Shown: positions 6,764-14,580 of the stretch, one piece after another
Numbering within the stretch: position 1 is the stretch's first letter
How the letters are laid out: the number at the start of each line of letters is the position of its first letter
Source of the DNA: Streptococcaceae bacterium ESL0687
GTDB lineage: Bacteria; Bacillota; Bacilli; Lactobacillales; Streptococcaceae
NCBI GenBank assembly: GCA_029392475.1
Contig: CP113940.1
Location: forward strand, 1,240,001 to 1,304,000
Length of the DNA stretch: 64,000 bases
Direction: 5' to 3'
Translations under genes and position numbers: made by a program
The notes under the pieces: generated by a model
What the model was told of the DNA's origin: nothing
Database searches by the model: none
Seen by the model: only the letters and a program-made list of their open reading frames with translations

Positions 6764-6769
6764 TATAAT
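6761..6769 (+). promoter_or_regulatory. Extended -10 promoter overlapping the thiT stop codon
   Basis: TGA-TATAAT, in which the TGA is the thiT stop codon. Together with weak TTCCAA at 6741 (17-bp spacer) it could start the popT transcript just inside the thiT terminator hairpin. Confidence 0.45.
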
Positions 6770-6800
6770 TAACCCTAATTAACTTATTAGGGTTAATTTT
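6768..6800 (+). terminator. thiT terminator
   Basis: A perfect 12-bp stem, ATTAACCCTAAT (6768-6779) with ATTAGGGTTAAT (6786-6797), a 6-nt loop, then a short T-run. Confidence 0.75.
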
Positions 6801-6819
6801 ATTAGAAGGAGAAAACTCA

Positions 6820-7671
6820 ATGAAAGATTGGTTTGTTAGGGTAATTAAAGGGATGATTATTGCCCTTGGATTTATTTTACCTGGAGTCTCAGGCGGAGTG
6901 CTAGCAGCTCTTCTGGGTCTTTATCATAAAATACTATCGTTTTTAGCTAATATCAGACAAAATTTTGTCGCAAATATTCTTTACTTTCTACCTGTTGGTA
7001 TTGGGGGGATTATAGGGATTGGTCTCTTTAGTCGTCCTTTAGAATACCTTCTTGCAAACTACCAGGTGGTCGTCTTATGGGGCTTTGCAGGAGCAATAAT
7101 TGGCAGCATTCCCTCTCTTTGGAAGGAAGCTGCCAGTCAAAATAAAGGAATCCATTCTAAGGCTGACTGGTCTTGGATGCTTGGAAGCTTCTTGTTCTCA
7201 AGTATTTTCCTTTATTCTATGCCCTATCTTTTTGGTACCCTACCTGCAAATTTTGCAAGTTTTGTTTTAGCGGGTATCCTAATAGCCCTTGGTGTCCTAG
7301 TCCCTGGACTCAGCCCATCAAACTTCCTTTTAATCTTAGGCCTTTATAACCCTATGTTGACTGGGTTTAAAAACTTTGATTTACTTGGAGTCTTCCTGCC
7401 AATCCTTGTAGGAGCAGGTGTCACCATCATCTTATTTTCTAAACTAATGGAACATTTACTTGATAACCACTTCTCCTATGTCTACCACTTTATAATTGGA
7501 ATTGTGCTTTCAAGTACCCTTTTAATCCTCCTACCTAATCCAAAATCAGCTGATACTATAAGTTATATGGGAATTAATTTCCAAACAATTCTTATAGCCC
7601 TAGTTCTCTTTGTTTTAGGAGTAATATTAGGTTTTTGGATGAGTAAACTTGAGGAGAAATATGAACAATGA
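6820..7671 (+). CDS. popT: DUF368 family polyprenyl-phosphate transporter PopT
   Basis: This is a polytopic membrane protein of 283 residues with 8 or more hydrophobic segments. The DUF368 hallmarks are GFILPGVSGGVLA near residues 18-30 and the internally repeated ALGVLVPGLSPSNFLLILGLY near 158-178. Members of the family have been shown to recycle undecaprenyl phosphate across the membrane, alongside DedA-type UptA. The first gene of an operon, it overlaps the next gene by 4 bp (ATGA). SD AGAAGGAG precedes the ATG. Confidence 0.85.
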   Translation: MKDWFVRVIKGMIIALGFILPGVSGGVLAALLGLYHKILSFLANIRQNFVANILYFLPVGIGGIIGIGLFSRPLEYLLANYQVVVLWGFAGAIIGSIPSLWKEAASQNKGIHSKADWSWMLGSFLFSSIFLYSMPYLFGTLPANFASFVLAGILIALGVLVPGLSPSNFLLILGLYNPMLTGFKNFDLLGVFLPILVGAGVTIILFSKLMEHLLDNHFSYVYHFIIGIVLSSTLLILLPNPKSADTISYMGINFQTILIALVLFVLGVILGFWMSKLEEKYEQ

Positions 7672-8138
7672 GTAAGAAAAAACTGAAAAAAACACTGGTT
7701 GAGCAGATTCTTGACCAAAAGAAAATCCCCCATGAAGGGATTAAAATGAATATCTTAGAGGGACAAAATCCCCTTAATCTAGAAGAAAAAGATGTTTATA
7801 AGACTTTGGCCCTTAAAAATAATAAGGACCAAGCCATAATCGGAATCGTTCCCATCAACCAACACCTGTCACTAAAAAAACTAGCCCAGGCTAGTTCAAG
7901 TAAAAAAGTCGCTATGATTCCTTTAAAAGACCTACAGAAAACAACAGGATATGTTCACGGCGCCAACAATCCTGTAGGGATTTGGCAGACAAAAAAATTC
8001 CCTATCTTTATTGATAAACTAGCTGAAACAGAGGATTTTATAGTGGTATCTGCTGGTGAAATTGGTCGAAGTATTAAAATTAATCCTAAGGATCTAGCAA
8101 GTTTAGTCCAGGCTCAATTTAGTGACTTGATTGAATAG
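7668..8138 (+). CDS. ybaK: YbaK/EbsC family Cys-tRNA(Pro) deacylase
   Basis: This is a cytoplasmic 156-residue protein of the YbaK/ProX editing fold, which hydrolyses Cys mischarged onto tRNA-Pro. The N-terminal LVEQILDQKKIPHEG, the conserved lysine in YKTLALKN near residue 46, and the GYVHGANNPVGIWQTKKFPIFID block near 98-118 are family hallmarks. The glycines of the usual SAGExGxSI motif are present as SAGEIGRSI. It is translationally coupled to popT by a 4-bp overlap. The link to membrane lipid transport is positional only. Confidence 0.88.
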   Translation: MSKKKLKKTLVEQILDQKKIPHEGIKMNILEGQNPLNLEEKDVYKTLALKNNKDQAIIGIVPINQHLSLKKLAQASSSKKVAMIPLKDLQKTTGYVHGANNPVGIWQTKKFPIFIDKLAETEDFIVVSAGEIGRSIKINPKDLASLVQAQFSDLIE

Positions 8139-8149
8139 GAGCTAGGGCC

Positions 8150-9256
8150 ATGAAAAAAAGAAGGGATAAATCAGGTCTTTCACCAAGACGTCCCCTTTTG
8201 TTAGGATTTTTTATCTGCCTCTTTCTGATTCTTTTGGGTTTTACTTATAGCCAGGAAAAAAATAGTGATTTGACGGAACTTACACAAGAGGAGAGTTCTA
8301 GACTGATTAATCAACTTATAGTAGACTCCGATATGAATGGAAACCTACTGGTTAGTAAGAGAAAACAAGAGATTATCAGACAGGCCTATGGTTACTCGGA
8401 TGAGGATGAGGAAATTGCTAGTTTAAATACTACCATTTACCCCCTTGCATCCATCCAAAAAACCTTTACAGCCCTCCTAATCGCCCAACTTGTTGAAGAA
8501 GGAAAACTTACCTATGACTCCAAACTAGGGGACTTTAGACCAGATATTCCTAAGTCAAATAATGTTACGATTAGAGAACTTTTAGAACATACCTCATCTT
8601 ATGTTATGCCAGAAACGGCTAGTGAGGATGTCCTAGAAGACGAAGAAGAGCAAGTTGAATATGCCAAAGAAACAACTGATTACACTGGCTATCATAGTTT
8701 CTTTTATACCAATGTAAACTATACCTATCTGGCTGCCGTAATTAAAAAAATTGAAGGCAGCTCCTACAAGGAAAGCTTACAGAAAAGAATAATTGCTCCC
8801 CTTGGTCTTGAAAATACCTATTTTTGGGATGATTTACCTACTACTGCTAATGTGGCAGAAGAAATTAAGGGAAGTAACAGCCTTCAAAAGGTATATTCTT
8901 TAGAACTTATGAGTACCCTTCTGGGGGCAGGAAATCTCTATATGTCAGTTGATGATTTAATTAAGTACCAAGAGGCCATCAATGATAATAAGCTAGTTAA
9001 GCAAACTACCTTTGATGATTTGGTCAAACCCAAAACCAACGCCAACTATGCTGGAGGATATTTTTTAACCGGAGACAATTGCCTGGCAGTTACTGGAAAT
9101 ATATCCAGTAACCAACTAGGAAGTGGTGGGTATGTCAGTCTCCTTTATACCAATAGGGAGCAGGACATTATTATCGGTTGGCTGGGCAACAGCCTTCCTT
9201 CAAATTCTCTAATAAACATTGGTAAATCAATCTACCAAGACATCGGTAAATCTTAA
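8150..9256 (+). CDS. Membrane-anchored serine hydrolase, class C beta-lactamase/DD-peptidase fold
   Basis: This is a 368-residue extracellular enzyme. A positively charged N-terminus is followed by a transmembrane segment (about 16-32) with no lipobox. The active-site SxxK is SIQK near residue 102, followed by FTALLIAQLVEEGKL. The second-motif tyrosine is in FYTNVNYTYLA near 187, and the third motif HxG/KTG is diverged. It is probably a D-aminopeptidase, esterase or wall-modifying enzyme rather than a true beta-lactamase. It is the last gene after popT and ybaK (11-bp gap) and is followed by a strong terminator, so it shares an operon with the lipid-carrier transporter. Confidence 0.8.
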   Translation: MKKRRDKSGLSPRRPLLLGFFICLFLILLGFTYSQEKNSDLTELTQEESSRLINQLIVDSDMNGNLLVSKRKQEIIRQAYGYSDEDEEIASLNTTIYPLASIQKTFTALLIAQLVEEGKLTYDSKLGDFRPDIPKSNNVTIRELLEHTSSYVMPETASEDVLEDEEEQVEYAKETTDYTGYHSFFYTNVNYTYLAAVIKKIEGSSYKESLQKRIIAPLGLENTYFWDDLPTTANVAEEIKGSNSLQKVYSLELMSTLLGAGNLYMSVDDLIKYQEAINDNKLVKQTTFDDLVKPKTNANYAGGYFLTGDNCLAVTGNISSNQLGSGGYVSLLYTNREQDIIIGWLGNSLPSNSLINIGKSIYQDIGKS

Positions 9257-9258
9257 AC

Positions 9259-9291
9259 AAAAGGAGATCAAATTTAATTGACCTCCTTTTT
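9259..9291 (+). terminator. Terminator of the popT-ybaK-hydrolase operon
   Basis: AAAAGGAG (9259-9266) pairs with CTCCTTTT (9283-9290), with inner TCAA/TTGA pairing across one mismatch, then T-rich sequence. Confidence 0.85.
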
Positions 9292-9340
9292 ATTTGCGAA
9301 TTATTCCTCACGGTTTTTCAGATATTTCAGCTGCTATTTG

Positions 9341-9349
9341 TGCTATAAT
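9341..9349 (+). promoter_or_regulatory. Extended -10 promoter 6 nt before a start codon
   Basis: TGC-TATAAT with only AAGGGC before the ATG at 9356. A normal start point would coincide with the A of ATG. Confidence 0.7.
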
Positions 9350-9355
9350 AAGGGC

Positions 9356-9706
9356 ATGATTTTAAGAATATTTACCCTAGCATATCCCTTATTAATAATT
9401 TTTTTCCTCAACTACCTGTTCAAGTTTTTCAAGATTAGAAAATTTACTGGACTCAGGGTGCCTGATATAGCTACCCTATTTATAATCCTTGGAATTTATT
9501 TATTTTCCTTGAAGCTTACCACAACAAGTATGCTTCCCTACTTTTTAATCTTAATGAGTGGTCTTGGATTAGTTATTCTTTTGGTTGATCTTTTTTATGT
9601 TAGAAAATTCGACCGCAATAACTTTTTAAAATTATTCTGGCGTCTTTCCTTTCTCATCGCCTTCATCATGTATTATATGATGGCCATTTTATCATTTTTC
9701 AAGTAA
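9356..9706 (+). CDS. Small four-helix membrane protein, DUF3397-like
   Basis: The product is 116 residues, nearly all hydrophobic, with four probable membrane helices separated by short basic loops (FKFFKIRKF near 20; YVRKFDRNN near 82). Size and pattern resemble DUF3397 proteins of lactic acid bacteria, whose function is unknown. The ATG at 9356 is chosen because the membrane segment starts right after it. In-frame sequence upstream runs through a promoter and the previous terminator. The mRNA is probably leaderless, since -10 TATAAT ends 6 nt before the ATG. The stop abuts the stop of convergent ydbC. Confidence 0.7.
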   Translation: MILRIFTLAYPLLIIFFLNYLFKFFKIRKFTGLRVPDIATLFIILGIYLFSLKLTTTSMLPYFLILMSGLGLVILLVDLFYVRKFDRNNFLKLFWRLSFLIAFIMYYMMAILSFFK

Positions 9707-9922
9707 TTACTTGTTTGCAAGTTCCTCAAAAAGAACCTGAAATTCTTCATTGGTGAGGGTTATACCCTTACTCATTTTTGTATGATCAGGACTCCAAGAG
9801 CGAATATCATACTTGGCTGGACCCCCATTCCAACTCACTCGGTTGAGTTCCTTGGTCCAGCCCTTTTCATTTTCTGATAAAACAATTAGTGATTCTTCTA
9901 TTTCAAATTTTAATTCTGCCAT
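9707..9922 (-). CDS. ydbC: YdbC/PC4-like single-stranded DNA-binding protein
   Basis: This 71-residue protein is of the bacterial PC4 (p15) family. The Lactococcus member is known to form a dimer that binds single-stranded DNA. The diagnostic segment is WTKELNRVSWNGGPAKYDIRSWSPDHTKMSKGITLTNEE (about residues 22-60), with basic and aromatic residues for DNA contact. The ATG at 9922 is chosen because a GGAGG SD lies 8 nt upstream. A longer reading would start inside that SD. It is monocistronic and convergent with the small membrane protein gene, with zero bases between stop codons. Confidence 0.9.
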   Translation of the reverse strand: MAELKFEIEESLIVLSENEKGWTKELNRVSWNGGPAKYDIRSWSPDHTKMSKGITLTNEEFQVLFEELANK

Positions 9923-9980
9923 TACTATTTCCTCCACTTGATAATACGATTTTTAAATCGTTTTTTAGCTTAAAAATTTA

Positions 9981-10000
9981 AAAACGCCAAAGGGCGTTTT
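9981..10000 (-). terminator. nadR terminator
   Basis: AAAACGCC (9981-9988) pairs with GGCGTTTT (9993-10000) around a 4-nt loop, with T/A-runs on both sides. It works on the minus strand after nadR. Confidence 0.85.
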
Positions 10001-10003
10001 TTT

Positions 10004-11146
10004 TTAATACTCTAGACGTTTAATCACAACACCTGTATGTTCCTTAACTGCATCAATAGCATGATGATAACGAGCTAAATAGCCGTACTCATCTCGGAGT
10101 CCGTCACCTCGGTCATCTAAGATTACAACCTTATCCATCAAGTCAAATTCCTCAAGTTGGCGCATGAGTTCTTCATGGAATTCAAGGCGTGAGTCCTCCC
10201 AGTCCATATTCCTAAAGCCGTCATCCACATAACGAGTAATTGGTGGAATAACAAGGATTAAATCCATTTTTTCCTGCTTAATGGTTCTTAAAAATAGAGG
10301 TTCCAAGGCCTCTTGATCTTCAAGGGGCAGGTAGAGTTTGGCGTAAACCCTAGTTACAATGGCATCTGTATCTAAAAAGACAATTCCATTATTTGACGGA
10401 GAACAAATTTCATAAGAATTGGCATCATATTGGCCTGTAATCAACCTAGCATAGTCATCCACACGAAGCTCATCATCATCAATATTTGACTCTTCCTCAT
10501 AAATACGCGCATATTCTTCTGAGAAGGGAGCATTAATGGATCTGGCAAGCCGCCTTACAAGGGTTGTTTTACCAGTTGAAGCTCCACCCATAAAGGTTAC
10601 AATTTTACTAAAATGACGCCTGAACACCCTATTGATATCGTTCCAATATTTTTGCGGATTTTCCCTAATCATGGTAGAAGAGATGGCTATATCGTGGCGG
10701 TCAGCCCTTTCAACTGAGTAGGTATTCCCGTCATCAGGGAAACGTTTTGAAAGCTCTTCAACATACTCTTCTTCCCCCACATAAAAGGTTACTTGGAGAT
10801 TTTCTTGGATTGTATTTTCGTGAAGAATTTCAATCACTCGGTCAGTCCAAACGTCCCAGCCAAGGGGCATGGGTGGCATTCCGTTTTCATCAAGTTTTGC
10901 AACCTTAATATCAGGTTCATCATTGAAGGCCTGACGCAAATAACGAAATCTCTTTTCCAGATTCAAACCAATCTGATCACCCCGGTCATTATCATAACCA
11001 GATGCAATGAGTAAGACTCCGTCATTTAAAGCAGCTGTTTTATAAATCTGCTGCTGATGACCTGTATGTAGAGGGGCAAATGTTCCAAAGTAGATACCAA
11101 TCTTTTGGCCCTTTAATTTTCCCTTTGAAATATTGTTTGTAATCAT
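10004..11146 (-). CDS. nadR: Bifunctional NMN adenylyltransferase / ribosylnicotinamide kinase NadR
   Basis: This NAD-salvage enzyme has 380 residues and two domains. The N-terminal nucleotidyltransferase shows GIYFGTFAPLHTGHQ (GxFxPxHxGH) at about residues 17-31 and ISSTMIR near 155. The C-terminal kinase shows P-loop GGASTGKTTL near 187 and a DTDAIVT segment near 254. The N-terminal helix-turn-helix of enterobacterial NadR is absent, so it is an enzyme and not a repressor. The promoter is an extended -10 (TGCTATAAT) at 11239-11231, immediately after the clpC terminator. A terminator follows at 9981-10000. Confidence 0.93.
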   Translation of the reverse strand: MITNNISKGKLKGQKIGIYFGTFAPLHTGHQQQIYKTAALNDGVLLIASGYDNDRGDQIGLNLEKRFRYLRQAFNDEPDIKVAKLDENGMPPMPLGWDVWTDRVIEILHENTIQENLQVTFYVGEEEYVEELSKRFPDDGNTYSVERADRHDIAISSTMIRENPQKYWNDINRVFRRHFSKIVTFMGGASTGKTTLVRRLARSINAPFSEEYARIYEEESNIDDDELRVDDYARLITGQYDANSYEICSPSNNGIVFLDTDAIVTRVYAKLYLPLEDQEALEPLFLRTIKQEKMDLILVIPPITRYVDDGFRNMDWEDSRLEFHEELMRQLEEFDLMDKVVILDDRGDGLRDEYGYLARYHHAIDAVKEHTGVVIKRLEY

Positions 11147-11230
11147 ATCAATAACCTTTTCTTAAGTATTTGCTTCTTTTATAGAAATCTTTGGCTAAAA
11201 ATCAGCTAAGAATCTCCTAATAATATTTTA

Positions 11231-11239
11231 ATTATAGCA
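11231..11239 (-). promoter_or_regulatory. Extended -10 promoter of nadR
   Basis: Minus-strand TGC-TATAAT directly after the T-tract of the clpC terminator, about 85 nt before the nadR start. Confidence 0.7.
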
Positions 11240-11244
11240 AAAAA

Positions 11245-11263
11245 ATGTGTGAAATTCACACAT
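11245..11263 (-). terminator. ctsR-clpC terminator
   Basis: ATGTGTGAA (11245-11253) and TTCACACAT (11255-11263) form a near-perfect stem, followed on the minus strand by TTTTTTT. It lies about 70 nt after the clpC stop. Confidence 0.85.
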
Positions 11264-11334
11264 CTCTTTGATTCAGCTAGCTTACTTAGATTAACACCAA
11301 AGACTAATCACATCTAAGAAGGATTTACCATCTA

Positions 11335-13803
11335 TTACTTAACTTTAAAGTTAATTTTACCGGCAGAGCTTCCAACGGTTACTGTTTGACCACTTTTAAT
11401 TTCACCAGTTAACAACTTTTCACTCAGTTTGTCTTCAATCTCCCTTTGAATGGCGCGTCTTAAAGGACGAGCTCCGTATTCCGGATCAAAGCCAATCTTA
11501 GCAATATGTTTACTTGTTGCTGGGGTAATTTTAAGTTCAATGTCTTGTTCCTTAAGGCGAGCTGTGACTGACTTAAGCATTAGTTTTACAATTTCTTGGA
11601 TCTCTGTTTCTGATAAGTTGTGGAAGACAAGGATTTCATCAACCCTGTTAAGGAATTCAGGCCTATAAGCCTTTTTAAGCTCTTCCAAAATTCTAGCCTT
11701 CATGGCCTTGTAATCACGGGCCTCATCCTTACTTGAAAATCCAACTGTCTTTTCATCCCTTAGAGCAGTTGCCCCGATATTACTTGTCATAATGATAATT
11801 GTATTTCTAAAATCAACCTTACGTCCTTTACTATCAGTAACAAAACCATCATCAAGGATTTGTAAAAGAACATTAAAGACGTCTGGGTGAGCTTTTTCAA
11901 TCTCATCTAGTAGGACCACTGAATAAGGTTTTTGACGGACCTTTTCAGTCAATTGACCACCTTCATCAAAACCAACGTAACCAGGAGGCGCACCAATCAA
12001 GCGACTGGTTGAAAATTTCTCCATGTATTCACTCATGTCAATTCGAATTAAGTTGTCTTCACTACCAAAAATAGTGGCTGAAAGGGCCTTGGCAAGTTCT
12101 GTCTTACCTACTCCTGTTGGTCCTAGGAACATGAATGACCCAATTGGCCTTCTAGGATCAGAAATCCCGCTACGAGACCTTCTGATGGCCCGGCTCACAG
12201 CTTCAATAGCTTCATCCTGACCAATCACGCGCTCATGGAGTTCTTTTTCAAGATTAACTAGACGACTTGCCTCTGATTGGGTCATCTGACTTACCGGAAC
12301 ACCTGATAAATCACTAACAACCTCAATAATATCTAAATCAGAAACCCTTAAATCTTCTTTAGGATTTTGTCCTTCCTTAATTTTGATAAGTTTTCCAAGG
12401 AGCTCACTTTTTTCCTGGCGTAAATCTCTGACGTCTGTCACCTGACGGTTCAAAAGGGCAGCCTCAATTTTAGAATCCAAAGATTTTATCTCATCTTTTA
12501 AATCTTGATAGTTTGAATCATGTTCCAGACTATTTATCTTAACCCTTGCTGAAGCCTCATCCAAGAGATCAATTGCCTTATCGGGTAATTTACGGTTTGG
12601 CATATATCTGATACTGTTTTTAACAGCTGCCTCAAGGGCCTTATCTTCAATTTTTAATCCGTGGTAATTTTCATACTTGCTTCTAAGCCCATCTAGGATT
12701 TGAAGGGTTTCTTCCTCACTTGGTTCGTTAATTACTACCCTTGCTAATCGTCTTTCAAGGGCTGAATCTTTTTCAATTTTCTTTTGATATTCATCAAAGG
12801 TTGTTGAACCCATAAGTTGGAGGTCGCCCCGGGCTAGAGCTGGTTTTAGAATATTTGATGCATCAAGGGTCCCGTCCATTCCCCCACCTGAACTCATAAT
12901 CGTATGAATCTCATCGATAAAGAGAATGACATCTTGCGACTTACTTACCTCATCGATAATGGCAGTCATCCTGTCTTCAAATTCCCCGCGGAATTTAGTT
13001 CCAGCTAAGATGGCAGAAATTTCCACTGACATCAAACGTTTACCCTTTAAATCTTCAGGGACCTCACCACTAGCAAGTTTAAGAGCCAAGCCTTCAGCAA
13101 TAGCTGTTTTACCAACTCCAGGTTCACCGACAAGAACGGGATTATTTTTGGTCCTGCGACTTAGAATCTGAAGAACTCGTTCAACCTCTTTATCCCGGCC
13201 AATCATAGGGTCTAGCTTATCTTCACGAGCCAAACGAGTCATATCACGAGCTACACTATCTAGAGTTGGTGTCTTGCTGTTGGGTGAGACATCTGCTGCA
13301 ACTCCTCTTTTTGATGCAGGAACCACAGGTTTACGGCTTAAAAGGGCTTTTACATCAAGACGTGACTTATCAAGGAAGGTTTTTAGCATCTTCCCAATAT
13401 CAATGCCCAGACTTACTAAAATTCTTCTAGCAAAGGAATCATTATCTGATACAAGGATATAAAATAAGTGCTCTGATCCAATTTCTTCTTGACCATTTTC
13501 AAGGGCTAAAAATTGGGCTACTTCTAAAAGCTCTTCAAGCCTTGGCGATACCTGAAGAAGCTCGCCTTCTGCTAATTGAGGTTGGTCTGAAGAAAGAGGA
13601 CCCAATTCAATTTCAAAGTCGTCCCTTTCTAAATTTAAATCCCTGAGGGTTGTTGAACCATAGTTATCATAAAACTCGGCATAGGCAGCTAAAACATGCC
13701 CTGTTCCAACCACTCTTGAGTTGTAAGAAAAGGCAATCTTCTCAGCCTCCTCCATTATTGCCCTAACAGTCGGGGTAAATTTTAAGTTATTATTTAATTT
13801 CAT
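11335..13803 (-). CDS. clpC: ATP-dependent Clp protease ATPase ClpC
   Basis: This is an HSP100 unfoldase that feeds substrates to ClpP and may act with the McsB/MecA type of adaptor. It has 822 residues: N-terminal repeat domain (about 1-145), first AAA+ module with Walker A GEPGVGKTA near 226, a UVR-like coiled middle region near 430-465, and second AAA+ module with GPTGVGKTEL near 560 and the conserved RLIGAPPGYVGFDEGG pore region. The start overlaps ctsR by 14 bp, so it is co-translated with its own repressor. CtsR control is shown by the operator at 14287-14303. It is a standard class III heat-shock gene. Confidence 0.97.
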   Translation of the reverse strand: MKLNNNLKFTPTVRAIMEEAEKIAFSYNSRVVGTGHVLAAYAEFYDNYGSTTLRDLNLERDDFEIELGPLSSDQPQLAEGELLQVSPRLEELLEVAQFLALENGQEEIGSEHLFYILVSDNDSFARRILVSLGIDIGKMLKTFLDKSRLDVKALLSRKPVVPASKRGVAADVSPNSKTPTLDSVARDMTRLAREDKLDPMIGRDKEVERVLQILSRRTKNNPVLVGEPGVGKTAIAEGLALKLASGEVPEDLKGKRLMSVEISAILAGTKFRGEFEDRMTAIIDEVSKSQDVILFIDEIHTIMSSGGGMDGTLDASNILKPALARGDLQLMGSTTFDEYQKKIEKDSALERRLARVVINEPSEEETLQILDGLRSKYENYHGLKIEDKALEAAVKNSIRYMPNRKLPDKAIDLLDEASARVKINSLEHDSNYQDLKDEIKSLDSKIEAALLNRQVTDVRDLRQEKSELLGKLIKIKEGQNPKEDLRVSDLDIIEVVSDLSGVPVSQMTQSEASRLVNLEKELHERVIGQDEAIEAVSRAIRRSRSGISDPRRPIGSFMFLGPTGVGKTELAKALSATIFGSEDNLIRIDMSEYMEKFSTSRLIGAPPGYVGFDEGGQLTEKVRQKPYSVVLLDEIEKAHPDVFNVLLQILDDGFVTDSKGRKVDFRNTIIIMTSNIGATALRDEKTVGFSSKDEARDYKAMKARILEELKKAYRPEFLNRVDEILVFHNLSETEIQEIVKLMLKSVTARLKEQDIELKITPATSKHIAKIGFDPEYGARPLRRAIQREIEDKLSEKLLTGEIKSGQTVTVGSSAGKINFKVK

Positions 13804-14257
13804 CTTCCCTATCCAATCTTTGTAAAAATGATTTCACCATAAGTGACCTAGTAGCATCTGCATCCTTTGAGTTAAAATTTGAGTCACTCAGGACAGAAAG
13901 CATCAGGTTTCCTTCTCTAAAACTTATTATCTTTTCTTCAAAAAGAAATTGAATTATATCTTGCGTTGCCTTCTCACTAAGGAGATCTGGTATCTTATCC
14001 TGCACCTCTTGCAAAAACAGGTGCCTGTTGGAACATCTGATCTTTACAATCCTGATGTAGCCACCGCCCCCACGTTTACTTAGAACTTCATAACCACGAA
14101 GTAAGGTAAAGCGAGTTTTTATAACATAATTTATCTGACTGGGAACAACATCAAAAGTCTCTGCCAACTCAGAACGCTTGATTTCAATTTCTGAAGCCTG
14201 GTTGAGAAGTTTTTTCAAATATTCTTCAATCAAGTCAGATGTATTCTTCCTACTCAC
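13790..14257 (-). CDS. ctsR: Class III heat-shock repressor CtsR
   Basis: This 155-residue dimeric repressor of clp genes is inactivated by heat. The N-terminal winged helix contains SDLIEEYLKKLLNQ, SELAETFDVVPSQINYVIKTRF and the glycine-rich wing RGGGGYIRI that binds the DNA minor groove. The C-terminal half is the dimer/tetramer domain. A GTG start at 14257 is preferred because GGAGG is 7 nt away. The ATG at 14263 touches the SD and would add two residues absent from relatives. Its own promoter carries the CtsR operator. It overlaps clpC by 14 bp. Confidence 0.95.
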   Translation of the reverse strand: MSRKNTSDLIEEYLKKLLNQASEIEIKRSELAETFDVVPSQINYVIKTRFTLLRGYEVLSKRGGGGYIRIVKIRCSNRHLFLQEVQDKIPDLLSEKATQDIIQFLFEEKIISFREGNLMLSVLSDSNFNSKDADATRSLMVKSFLQRLDREDEIK

Positions 14258-14286
14258 TTTCATCCCTCCCTTCCCTCTAAACTTTA

Positions 14287-14316
14287 TTGACCTATACTGA
14301 CCTTAGTTTTATTATA
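14287..14316 (-). promoter_or_regulatory. ctsR-clpC promoter with CtsR operator
   Basis: -10 TATAAT is at 14316-14311. Directly downstream on the minus strand lie AGGTCAG (14303-14297), three bases and AGGTCAA (14293-14287), the tandem heptad CtsR site. It overlaps the transcription start, so bound repressor blocks initiation. Confidence 0.9.
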
Positions 14317-14393
14317 AACAAATTTTATGAAATTTTCCATGAAAATACCTTGTAAAACTAGCCGTAAGGATAGATTAGAGCTTTAGGTAAAAC

Positions 14394-14421
14394 AAAAGAC
14401 CAGAAGTAAATCTGGTCTTTT
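14394..14421 (-). terminator. Terminator of the recG/small RNA transcript
   Basis: AAAAGACCAGA (14394-14404) pairs with TCTGGTCTTTT (14411-14421), with a 6-nt loop and TTTTGTTTT tail on the minus strand. Confidence 0.85.
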
Positions 14422-14435
14422 ATGTAGGAGTATTT

Positions 14436-14483
14436 TTAGGAGTTTTGTTTATTCGGGATTTCAAATCCCTTAGGAGTTTTGTT
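14436..14483 (-). repeat. Direct repeat in the small RNA linker
   Basis: The 14-bp plus-strand sequence TTAGGAGTTTTGTT occurs at 14436-14449 and again at 14470-14483, on either side of a small hairpin. In the RNA both copies present CUCCU as unpaired sequence. Confidence 0.85.
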
Positions 14484-14551
14484 ATTTATGAAAAAGTTTT
14501 ACGACCTTGGTCGATAGATATATAATAAAACTTTTTACATGACCCTACATC

Positions 14552-14580
14552 AGTCTAAAGTACCATTTGTTTTCAATCAA
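14552..14580 (-). promoter_or_regulatory. Possible promoter overlapping the recG stop
   Basis: Minus-strand TTGATT (14580-14575), 17 bp, TAGACT (14557-14552). Each hexamer matches the sigma-A consensus at 4 of 6 positions. It would start the small RNA near 14545. Confidence 0.4.

Larger units (their letters stand above)
14394..14545 (-). ncRNA. Putative small RNA with three anti-SD segments (recG 3' region)
   Basis: The predicted RNA is about 150 nt with no supported protein. Minus-strand order: 11-bp stem (arms 14536-14526 and 14501-14491) enclosing CGACC/GGTCG; linker CATAAATAACAAAACTCCTAA (14490-14470); small hairpin GGGATT/AATCCC (14469-14455); second linker with ACTCCTAA (14442-14438 core) and third ACTCCTA (14430-14426 core); terminator hairpin 14421-14394. 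AACAAAACTCCTAA is a direct repeat 34 bp apart. CTCCT is the complement of a Shine-Dalgarno sequence. It could be transcribed on its own (TTGATT/TAGACT at 14580-14552) or be a long recG 3' UTR. Confidence 0.6.

Noticed and set aside
14488-14516. Plus-strand short ORF ATGAAAAAG... of 9 codons
   Set aside because: It is too short and lies inside the paired stem of the second putative RNA. There is no promoter on that strand.
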